Shown: positions 55,352-64,000 of the stretch, piece by piece
How the letters are laid out: the number at the start of each line of letters is the position of its first letter
Position numbering within the stretch: the stretch's first letter is position 1
Source of the DNA: Gambelia wislizenii
Lineage: Eukaryota; Chordata; Lepidosauria; Squamata; Crotaphytidae
Direction: 5' to 3'
DNA length: 64,000 nt
Assembly: GCA_030847615.1 (NCBI GenBank)
Contig: JAUMIR010000004.1
Coordinates: 189,102,501 to 189,166,500 of the forward strand
Notes under the pieces: model-generated
The model's database searches: none
What the model was told of the DNA's origin: nothing
The model's input: the letters and a program-made list of their open reading frames with translations, nothing else
Position numbers and translations under genes: made by a program

Positions 55352-55951
55352 GGAGATTTTCATGCAACCTATTTGTTCTGTTGCAGGCACGAAACAGGGT
55401 CTCTGAAAGATTCCTCTTTCAGATGACGTTCACCTCTTCTGTGCCCCCAACGTGACCATTATGTTTTCTCCCTGTCATATTTCAATCACGGGGAGAAGTT
55501 GTTAATGACCACCCTGTTCTGTTTCTGTAATGGAAACAGGGTGGTCTCAAAGGTGTCCCATTCCTCTCCCGTGATGAGTGGAGGTCCGTTCTGGACACTT
55601 CCTGCCAGGAACAGGACATCCAGGTAAGTAGGACCCTTCCTCCCCCTCCTGGTTACTTGTATTTTTTTAAATTCATTTTTGCATTTAATTTCTTGATTTG
55701 ACAGCTGGAGATTTATTTTGAATTTCCCTCCCGCTCATTCTCTCATGAGAACAAGCAGGATTTCAGCCAGCCGGTCATAAAGGCAACCTTATGATGGCTG
55801 CATTTATGGCCAGCCGACAAGCAGGGAGGAAGCCCATTCCCTAAGCAGAATGGAGGTAAGTATATGAACATTTACCTCCATTCCATTACAGGAATGGGAG
55901 AGGGGCTTGCGGAACAGAAATGGGGCTTTTGGCCCCGATCTGAAAATCTCC
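55352..55951. mobile_element. TIR element, 600 bp (GGAG group), copy C, AGA duplication
   Basis: GGAGATTTTCA at the left and TGAAAATCTCC at the right form a perfect 11-bp inverted end, flanked by direct AGA (55349-55351, 55952-55954). It contains the central 'gtcatatttcaatcacgggg' motif of the 330-bp elements and also 'aggacatccag' plus GTAAGT (55624-55629), shared with copies A and B. It therefore bridges the short and long members of the group. Confidence 0.88.
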
Positions 55952-56235
55952 AGAGTAACCTGTGTCTTTCCCATGGTTATTGCTGCTGTTGATAACATTT
56001 TTACAGAGCAGTGTATAGAGCAGGGACAGGACAGGCATAGAATCTTGAGGATATGTCTGACCCCCTCAGACTCTCCTTTTCTGGCCAAAAAAGGGACAAT
56101 TAATTTCTTTAACTGGAACTTTCTAGAGGCAACAATTTGAATTTTAAACAGATTGTGCCAACTGGTCATCACCTCCAAATTAGTAAGCATTGTAAAAAGC
56201 CACTTTTCCAAAACTAGAGCCTTTCCCACAACACA

Positions 56236-56456
56236 GGTCAAATATACACTACACAAATAATCCCGGTTGAAACTGGATTATTTGCCATGGCTCCTTCCTA
56301 TGGAATCCTGGAGTTTGTAGTTTGGTGAGGCACCAGCACTTTTTGGCAGAGAAGGCTAAAGACCTTGTAAAACTACAAATCCCAGGATTCTATAGGAAGG
56401 AGCCATGCAAATAATCCAGTTTCAAACTGGATTATTTGTGTAGTGTAGATTTGGCC
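56236..56456. mobile_element. Palindromic MITE, 'TTTGTAGTTT' family, copy 6
   Basis: GGTCAAATATACACTACACA at the left and 'tgtgtagtgtagatttggcc' at the right. The arms 'ttgaaactggattatttgcc' and 'aataatccagtttcaaactg' are nearly perfect. The centre has 'gtagtttggtgaggcaccag' and 'gtaaaactacaaatcccagg'. It is one of the best conserved copies. Confidence 0.88.
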
Positions 56457-56666
56457 AAAGTTATAGCACTCTAATTCTGCTTTAACCGCCATGGCAACAT
56501 CCTGTGGAATCCTGGGATTTGTAGTTTAGTGAAGCACTAGTGGAGCTCTCTGGCTGAGAATTCTAAATGCCCTCCCTAAACTGACAAGCCCAAGATTCCA
56601 TTGGATGCAGCCATGGCAGTTAAAGTGGAATCATAGTGCTTTAATTATGCAGTGAGAAACGGCCCC
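56453..56666. mobile_element. Palindromic MITE, 'TTTGTAGTTT' family, copy 7
   Basis: It directly follows copy 6, sharing the GGCC at the junction. Arms 'ttctgctttaaccgccatgg' and 'ccatggcagttaaagtggaa' pair. It ends 'agtgagaaacggcccc'. It belongs to the 'tatagcact' subgroup with copies 2 and 8. Confidence 0.82.
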
Positions 56667-57447
56667 AGGAGTGGACATCTGGTGATTTTGTCAGTTATGT
56701 ACCATCCTCCCTGAGGATTGCAAGGGCAAGAAAATTGGCCTCAGACCTGCCACTGTTACCCACCCTTGGTGGGGTGTTTCATATCCATTGTTCCAATAAT
56801 CCTTATAAAAACTCTCTAAAGCGGGGGTGGTAATGTGCGACCTGTGAGTTTCAGGCAGCCCTGCAAGGCTGTCAAGAGCATTCCGACAAACTCCCATGTT
56901 TTGATTCTTTCTTTCCTTCTTACACCACCACATCCTCCTCCTGCTCCTCCAAAAAATGACAATTTTGATAAACATTTTTGTTCTTATGTAACAAAAAAAT
57001 AAGTAGTCGAGGAGGCTCCAGTAATGATTTAAAAAAAAAAAATCCAAGGTGAGGGTGGAAGGCATGGCCAATATCCTGTGGAGAGACAGTGTGGCCCCTC
57101 CATCCCCTCACAGTTCCCCAAGCCTCCTGTAAAGGTAAGTCTGCATTGTTTATGACTATACTATACTGTAACATATAATATTTTTGCTATGATGGAAACC
57201 CAGGCCAGACCAAGATATCTTGTTGCTCCAGGTACAGACACTTGTGAGACTGACAGTTGAATCAGAGTTCAACAGTTCTGACAGGACAGTGCACTGAAGG
57301 CAAAAGACTAGCCTAGGAGTCAGAGCACAGACTGAGTGACACACACAGCTCGGTCCTCCCCAACTTGCCACTGCCTCCTCTGCCTCTCCCCAACCCCTGC
57401 TAATTGAGGCACCTGTCCCATTCTGCCAAATGGTAGACCTGACCCTG
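56667..57447. other. No gene recognised
   Basis: A possible hAT-like end at about 56820-56890 ('gcgggggtggtaatgtgcga'). Otherwise only short frames without domains. Confidence 0.4.
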
Positions 57448-57664
57448 GGCCCTTCACACAATACAGTTATAGCACTATGATTCTACTATAACTCCCATGG
57501 CAACATCGTATGGAATCCTGGGACTTGTAGTTTAGAGAGAGGCATTTAGAATTCTCAGCCAGAGTGCTCTAGTAACTCATCAGACTACCAGTCCCAGGAT
57601 TCAATAGAATGAAGCCATGGCAGTTAACATGGAGTCATAGCCTTATAACTGTGTAGTATGAACC
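57448..57664. mobile_element. Palindromic MITE, 'TTTGTAGTTT' family, copy 8
   Basis: Left 'gggcccttcacacaatacag', right 'actgtgtagtatgaacc'. Arms 'ctataactcccatggcaaca' and 'gccatggcagttaacatgga' pair around 'cctgggacttgtagtttaga'. It is 217 bp. Confidence 0.82.
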
Positions 57665-57800
57665 ACCACCACCCCGCCCCATTGCAGAGGCTGAAAAATA
57701 GGCACTTGCCCAAGGCTACCTGGTGAGTCCATAGCAGAGGTGAATTTAAACCTGGGTCTTCCCTCCAGTCTCTCACATCATTCAGAGGTACAGCTGAATG
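57665..57800 (-). mobile_element. MIR-like SINE fragment
   Basis: 'ggcacttgcccaaggctacc' followed by 'gaatttaaacctgggtcttc' is the complement of a CORE/MIR body and B-box region. Old and partial. Confidence 0.5.
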
Positions 57801-59314
57801 GTGCTTTTTCAGGATCAGATGCATGAAACTGTTCCACCTGAACAAAGTTATAAACAGTTTTACTTTTCAAGGGTTATGACAGAAAACTGAGGAGAAGTGG
57901 GGGAAGGAGGAGGGAAGTGAATAATAGTAATACTCTTCAAATAAATTCACATGTTTCCTTTGTTAAGAGGAAAGAGAACATTTGTTTCCTCTTAGTTCTG
58001 TGGATAGGAAATTGGATGTTTAAGTTGCAGTATGGTAAATATTAGAAATGGGGGGGGGGATCTTAGGATGTGATCTAGCCAAGGGTAAATAATTCCAAGG
58101 TTTGCTGCTTTCAGTCATAGAGTTAAGCATATGTCAAAACTCTTCCAGTGACATCAAAAAGGCTAGGGTTGATGCTTGATGGGTCTCCATAATCCTGGTC
58201 AAATGGCCACTCAAATTTTGCTCAAATGACAAATGAATGAAAGCAATGAATGAAAGCATCTATGTATTTAAAAACTGAGGGTCATTGCTGAAAGAGTGTT
58301 CTAGACGAGGACTCTATTTACATTTTTTTAAAAAATGTAGTAACACTTTACCAAATGCCATAGATCCCCCTCCTCACCACAGATATGCAATGGGCTTTGC
58401 AGTAGCCCCTTTTTATGACTTGCAACCTATGCCTTTATTATGTGGGCTTCTGTGTGTTCCCTTTGTTTTTCCTCCTAATTGCTTAACATATCATGTCCAG
58501 TTGAATAAGCTATTCGTTGAGGTGGCTTAACAGGGAAGAGAAAAGCAAGGCTACCTTTAGAGAGCATTTTGGGGCTGGAGCAACCTACTTCTCAATGAGA
58601 GAAACAGGGTGCATCTCTGATCCTGGTTCCTCTACGTGTAGAGAGCAAACGGTTCCCACTTTTATTCCATTCTCATCAGGGAACCCCCTGATGCTATTAG
58701 AACAATAAGATTCCACCTGGACAGGGATCTTCTTGACTAGAACTTGGAAACATACTTTTTTAAAAAAATATAGTTACAGTTAGGGGGCCAAATTTGCCAG
58801 CCCACCTTCCAGCAGTTGGTTGTAGTTACAATTCAAAAAGTATTTACTTTTCCGTTTCTCAGAAGTGACTACAAGAGATGTGTTTACCCAGTAATATGTT
58901 GGTGGGAATGGTGAATCTGTTCCAGGTTTCAGTCTGATATTTAAGAGAGCTATCCATGATTCTGAACCCTATTCCCTATTCAGTGCTTTGAACATCTCCT
59001 TTAAAGTTTGGACTAAAACCCAGAACAGAATTGCCATGCCGCTGAATTTTGAGGTACCAGCCTCCCCTGCTTTACAAATAATATCCAGGGTGGGGGACCA
59101 TTGACAAGCCACTGGTCTGTGATGCAAAACACTCATTCCTCTTGTCTACCTTGTAATTGCTTTAATGCTCACAGCAGAGCACAAGACAGTGGCATAAGCC
59201 AGCAGCATGTGATATTCAGCCACCATTTAGTGAGGTCACACCTCTGCAAAAAGTAATTATAGAAATTTACATGTTTATCCCTTAGTAAGTTGCAGTCACA
59301 GAGTAATCTCATTA
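57801..59314. other. No gene recognised
   Basis: Short frames at 58285-58708 have no recognisable domain. A G-run lies near 58050-58059. No repeat was classified. Confidence 0.5.
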
Positions 59315-59535
59315 CAGTGGGCCCTCTGGATCTGCAGGCTCTGGATCTGCAAATTCAATTAACCACATATCATCACATCCCATGTTATAAAATGGCAGTG
59401 GCATGAATGCAGGCATGCTAAAGCACCCATAGTCACATCACCACCATTTAATAATATGGGAAGTGATCATCCACATTTTTTGGTATTTATGCAGGGTCCC
59501 ACAACCAAAGCCCTGCAGATTTGAAGGGCCCACTG
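59315..59535. mobile_element. pogo/Tigger-like non-autonomous element with TA duplication
   Basis: TA-CAGTGGGCCCTCTGGATC at the left and GAAGGGCCCACTG-TA at the right: inverted ends flanked by TA at 59313-59314 and 59536-59537. A 'ggatctgcaggctctggatc' duplication sits inside the left arm. It is 221 bp with no coding capacity. Confidence 0.85.
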
Positions 59536-60814
59536 TATATATTTTTAATTGAAAAAGAATTACAAATAGCTACTTATTTACCACTGGTAACTTCTAGTCT
59601 GTTTTTTACTTGATGGAAGTAAAAAAAAAACTGTACTGGATTGTGGTGCCCTTAATTCAGTGTATAATGTGAACATTGAACATATCATGCTGTGAAACTG
59701 AGAGGCACCTAAGAAAAAGTACAGGACAGTCATAACTGATCAAGAATAGCTGATTTTGTGAGACACAAAATTGTGTCCGGTACTCTTCAAGTTCCTTTTC
59801 GATATTTTTTGGGGGGGGGGTTAGAATTTATTTCTTCTTTGGTATCTTCATATGCTGTTTTCTTCCAAAAGCAACCAGAATATACTGTGCAGATCTGTGG
59901 CATCACTGACGCTGGTGTCACCCCTCTCCTGCCAATGTTGTCACCTGGTGTTGTTTGGCCTCTCTGTAACTCCCCTCTCCAGTGCTGCCACTAGGGCAGA
60001 TAGCAATTAAAAATTTCAGCCAACAAACTTCCCCAAGCCTAAAGGAGCAAACCCAGGGAGACCCATGAGTTTCCCAATCTCAGCTTGCAAGATTTTCATC
60101 CAGCTAGAAGAAGGCAGTGTGAAAGCTATTGTGTTGCCCTGGGAGCTGAGAGATACAAGCTCTAATCCCCACTGCATGATGGAATTCCCTGCAGTGATGA
60201 CCCTTGGGCCAGTTACTCACAGCCTGACCTACCTCACAAGAATAAAGTGGGGAAGGAGAGAGGTATGCATACTTTTTTGAGCTCCTTAGTGGGAAGAGGA
60301 ATATGAATGTTAATAATACTAATAATACTAATATTAATCCTCCTCTTCCCCCTTCTTGGGGATTTTCTGCTCTTTTGTGAGACTTAAAATAGCCGAGGTG
60401 GGCTTTGTTAAGAGAGACTACAGTACCATTCCACCAACCCATGTTTCATGGCACACACTTGGATTACTGAAATGAAGAACTTGGATGCATCATCAAAGCA
60501 GAAGCAGAAGGAGTAGAGAGAGTAATAAAGAAAAAGTTGTTCTGATTTTGTAGTGACCTGAATTTAGCATCCAACGTTAAAATGGAGACATGAAAATTTT
60601 GGTCAAGAGATAAAAGCTAGCCTAGAGAGAACCTGACCGCATGCCGGATGATATTAGTGGCAGATGGGATCGTCAGAAGTGTGATGGCATTTCCTCCGAA
60701 TGTGCAAGTGAGCCTCTCATCTTTGATGTGAGTGTGATTAGCAAGGAAAATATGCTTTGTTCCCCTTGCCTTCACATGGTCTCAATATCAACAGTTATCA
60801 CTTTACTTGTGTTT

Positions 60815-60847
<33 letters not shown>

Positions 60848-61500
60848 TTCTTCCCACTTCGTGCACAGATGTATCACACAATGCAGCTTTCTTGTTCAGC
60901 CTTTAAAAAGAAACACAAAACAGTCAAGCCACGGGCTGAATATAGAGCCTGAAGTGCTAAAAATAAATGATTGCCCTCCACCTCCCCACCACCAATCTCG
61001 ACGCCCTGCTTTTGTCTAAATCCAGACCTTTACATTTTCTCTGGTTTTCTTCTTTTAAATCTTACTACCAGTTTTTTCTCATAAGTGACTTAACATCAGT
61101 CCCCTTCTTGCCCCCAGACACCCATGAAATGACTGCAAATGCCACTTTATTGCAAAATGACTGCAGTTTATTAAGCAGCAGGATTTACAGGCAATAACAT
61201 AATCAATATAACATTAATATATCACATTATTACAGAGAGCTCCTAAAAGGCCTGCCTGTGGCCTGGAATAGACACAGAATCATTGTTTCCACTGACAGAA
61301 TTTAAGCAGAAATGAATGTAAGTTGTTCAAATTGTTTCTCTCCTCCCGCCCCCATTACACTGGAGATTCTAGCCAATACTTTCCTTCCAGGTTTTGTCTG
61401 AATTATAAGGACAAATTTCTTCCCACCCCTACTGGCATATTGGATGCACTGTTGTACACACTCAGCTTCCTAACACAGAGGAAGAGCAGGCAAAAGGGTC
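59536..61500. other. No gene; (TG)n at 60817-60845
   Basis: A G-run at 59811-59820 and a TG microsatellite are the main low-complexity features. Frames such as 60104-60442 (minus) and 60641-60952 show no domain. Confidence 0.5.
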
Positions 61501-61575
61501 TTTGGAGTAGATCCAAGAGGGGTCAGGCAGGCGGTAGTACCTAATAAAGGTCAAAATGACAAGACTCATATCATC

Positions 61576-62210
61576 CATGACCTTTTATTGGATGAGGCTG
61601 CTGACCTGGCATGCTTTATGGCGACCTGGCTGGGAGAGGCGAGTGCTGTGACGGGCACAGGCACTCCTGGCCGGCTACTCAGTCAGTCAGCAGGTATGGA
61701 AAAGTGGGCGTGAGGGGCAGAGTGGCTCTGGTTCATAAAAACAATACAACCTTGACCAGGAAGCCTATCCGGAACACAGTCCACATTGAGTGTATGTACC
61801 TAAGCCTGAGGACCAGGGATAGTTTAGGGATTCTGTTAGTATACTGGCCACACTGTTGTCTAACAGACTCCCTAACTGAGCTGACACAGCTGGTCTCAGA
61901 GTTGCTGCTGGAGTCGCCCAGACTTTTAGTTCTGACCGACTTCATCATCCCACTCGAGACCAGCTTGCTAAATTTAACTGGTGCAGCTCGGGAGTTCATG
62001 GAATCCATGACAAACATGGGCCTATCCCAATTGGTTGTCGGGCCTACTCACTGTGCAGGTCATACTCTCGATGTGGCTTTTAGTACGGAACAGGAACATC
62101 CGTGGGCGGAGGTTATTAAAACCTCTGCATTGTCATGGACAGATCATTTCCTGGTCAAGATGGAGCTAAGAGCCACTGTCTGCCCCACCGGGGGGTGGCG
62201 GACCTATTAG
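61576..62210 (+). pseudogene. L2 endonuclease domain, frameshifted
   Basis: It opens HDLLLDEAADLACFMATWLG at 61576, with the catalytic Glu of the TETWL motif altered (MATWL). It shifts frame near 61.7 kb and continues in the frame 61611-62210 with RVALVHKNN, LVLTDFIIPLE (where GDFN is expected), GPTHCAGHTLDVAFS and SWTDHFLVKMEL, which holds the terminal catalytic His. The altered Glu and TDF predict no nuclease activity. Confidence 0.8.
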
Positions 62211-62211
62211 A

Positions 62212-63200
62212 ATGGTCCGCCCTCAAAGGCTAATGGAACCAATTGGATTCCAGAAAGCCTTGGAGGGCTTAATTGTTGGTAATGCCGGTGATTCTGCCAA
62301 CGCTTTGGTTAATATTTGGAACACCAACCTCACCAAGGCTATTGACATAATTGCTCCCAAAATCCTTTCCAGCCTGCTCCTAACCATAAGCCTTGGTATT
62401 CAGAGAAGCTTAGGAAGATGAAGCAGGCTGGACAATGACTAGAGTGCACCTGGCAGAAGACTCGACTCTTATCCGACAAGACTCATCATAGGAATTTTCT
62501 TGATTCCTATCGAGAGGCAATATGTGCAGTGCAGAAGTCTTTCTCCTCTGCACGTATTGCGTCTGCAGAGTCCCGTCCAGAAGAACTGTTTAGGGTAGTG
62601 GGGGAGCTGACGCAGGTTCTACCTGCGCAGAACCCCTTACTTAACCTGACAATGGCCTGCTGTGATGCATTCAACAACCACTTTGCAGATAAAATCTCTC
62701 GGATAAGAGCCAACTTAGATGCCAGTGTTATGACAGAATCTATAGATGAGGTGTCCAGCAACTCTGTTGATGAAATTTTATTGGATCAGCTTCAATCTGT
62801 AAGTACCGATGACGTAGACGAGCTCCTTGGTAGGGTGAGGAAGACGACCTGCCCACTCGATCCTTGTCCATCATGGCTGGCCACCCAAGGGGGCGACACA
62901 TTGAGAATACTCCTTAGGGATATTATCAATGTGTCTTTCAGGGAGGGGTTTGTTCCATCCTGTCTGAAGTAAGCAGTGGTTAAGCCACTCTTGAAAAAGC
63001 CTTCCCTGGACTCCTTGGATAGGAATAACTATAGGCCAGTCTCCTTGCTCCCTTTTTTAAGCAAGGTGATCGAGAGGGTAGTCACTTCCCAACTCCAAGC
63101 TGTCTTGGATGAAACCGATTATCTAGATCCATTTCAAACTGGCTTTAGGATGGGATATGGAGTTCAGACTGCCATGGTTGCTTTGGCTAATGACCTTTGA
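62212..63200 (+). pseudogene. L2 linker and RT N-terminus
   Basis: The frame from 62529 runs through a linker (FNNHFADKISRIRANLDAS) and into the RT fingers (KPLLKKPSLDSLDRNNYRPV, QTGFRMGYGVQTAMVALAND). It is interrupted by a single in-frame TAA at 62970-62972, where L2 relatives have a Gln, a one-base C-to-T type change. It then stops at 63198-63200, where the frame shifts by one. Confidence 0.83.
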
Positions 63201-64000
63201 TTGGGGATCGACGGGTAATGTGACCCTGTTGGTGCTCCTGGACCTCTCAGCAGCCTTTGATACAATAGATCATTCCATCCTCTTGGATCGCCTGAGAGGG
63301 TTAGGAATTGGAGGCACTGCCTTGCAGTGGTTCCGTTCCTTCCTCTCGGGCAGATCCCAGAGGGTGAGGCTCGGGGATAGTTGCTCTACTAGAATAGAGC
63401 TTAATTGTGGCATCCCTCAGGGCACCATCCTGTCCCCGATGCTATTTAACATCTATATGAAGCTGCTGGGAGAGATCATTCAGAGGGATGGAGTGCGGTG
63501 TCATCAGTATGCTGATGACACCCAGATATATTTCTCCATGTCTCGGTCATCAGCTTCGACTTCAGATGGCATCTCTCCTCTCAATGATTGTCTTAGGGAA
63601 GTAATGGACTGGATGAAGAAAAACAAATTGAGATTGAATCCAGACAAAATGGAGGTACTAACAGTAACAGGCCCGAAACCAGGTCTGGGAATACAACTTC
63701 CAATTCTGGATGGAATCACACTCCCCTCCAAGGACTGTGTCCACAGTCTGGGGGTGCTCCTGGACCCATCACTCCAGATGTCTAATCAGGTAAATGTGAC
63801 AGTCAGGAGTGCCTGTTATCAACTTTGGCTGATACGCCAGCTGCACCCTTTTCTGGAAATCAGGGACCTCAAAACTGTGGTACATGCACTGGTAACCTCC
63901 CGTCTTGACTTCTATAATGCGCTCTACATGGGGCTACCCTTGTGCTTGACTCGGAAATTTCAACTAGTTCAGAACATGGCAGCCAGGTTGATTTCTGGCG
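63184..64000 (+). CDS. L2 reverse transcriptase, open to the edge
   Basis: An uninterrupted frame (codons in register with 63220) from about 63184 to the window end, roughly 272 codons, with no stop. Motifs in order: TLLVLLDLSAAFDTIDHSIL (RT motif A), NCGIPQGTILSPMLFNIYM (motif B), HQYADDTQIYFSM with an intact YADD catalytic box near 63510, then KKNKLRLNPDKMEVL and the thumb ending RKFQLVQNMAARLISG. It is the only RT here with both an intact catalytic box and a long open frame. It lacks a native start because of the frameshift upstream. Confidence 0.87.

Larger units (their letters stand above)
61570..64000 (+). mobile_element. L2 LINE, running off the right edge
   Basis: Sequence from about 61570 encodes L2-type endonuclease followed by reverse transcriptase on the plus strand, in normal order. 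It is 5'-truncated within the endonuclease N-terminus and cut by the window edge before the RT C-terminus. The proteins are similar enough to recognise throughout, with a handful of frameshifts and at least two nonsense changes, so it is younger than the L2 fragments at 6.8 and 51.4 kb. Confidence 0.88.

Overview
This looks like nuclear DNA from a squamate reptile, most likely a lizard. No host gene exon, rRNA gene or working tRNA gene could be recognised. The organism call is an inference from the repeat mix: CR1, L2, L1, a BovB fragment and an RTE-like LINE together with a rare vertebrate Ty1/copia element, several tRNA-derived SINE types typical of squamates, and a very dense population of palindromic non-autonomous DNA transposons. 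Long AC/CT microsatellites and marked CpG depletion outside a few palindromic elements fit a vertebrate genome. The window reads as intergenic or deep intronic sequence.

Layout. 0-8.4 kb: SINEs, palindromic MITEs, an RTE-like LINE 3' half (5.05-6.21 kb, minus), an L2 3' end (minus) and a pogo-like TA-flanked element. 8.6-19.0 kb: a CR1 LINE (plus) split by a 7.16-kb, apparently full-length L1 (minus) with a 15-bp target duplication; the L1 ORF2 carries a perfect 39-bp inverted duplication. 19-28 kb: diffuse repeats, a 307-bp foldback element, SINEs, a second CR1 3' end and compound microsatellites. 28.35-33.95 kb: a longer RTE-like copy abutting a nearly complete Ty1/copia gag-pol (minus), whose gag is interrupted by a 329-bp foldback element. 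34-41 kb: pogo-like elements, one swollen by a G-rich minisatellite, and a third RTE-like copy (plus). 41-61 kb: the densest MITE territory, including four approximately 570-610-bp or 330-bp elements of one group, two approximately 530-bp elements of another, five elements of a third palindromic family, a BovB remnant and SINEs. 61.5-64 kb: an L2 element with endonuclease and an open reverse-transcriptase frame running off the right edge.

Nothing here works as a pathway. The coding sequences are all retrotransposon genes, nearly all broken by stops or frameshifts, and several have damaged polymerase boxes: FADD to FAAA in one RTE-like copy, FTDE in the L1, YVDN in copia. Intact boxes remain in CR1 (FADD), the long RTE-like copy (FADD) and the edge L2 (YADD).

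The best candidate for something not fully described is a group of palindromic elements whose ends begin GGAC or GGAG, usually followed by a TCAGAC motif, with 3-bp target duplications (TTA, TAA, AGA, ACT). Several are CpG-rich, several share a central TCATATTT..TCACG motif, and three approximately 600-bp members carry a consensus splice donor.
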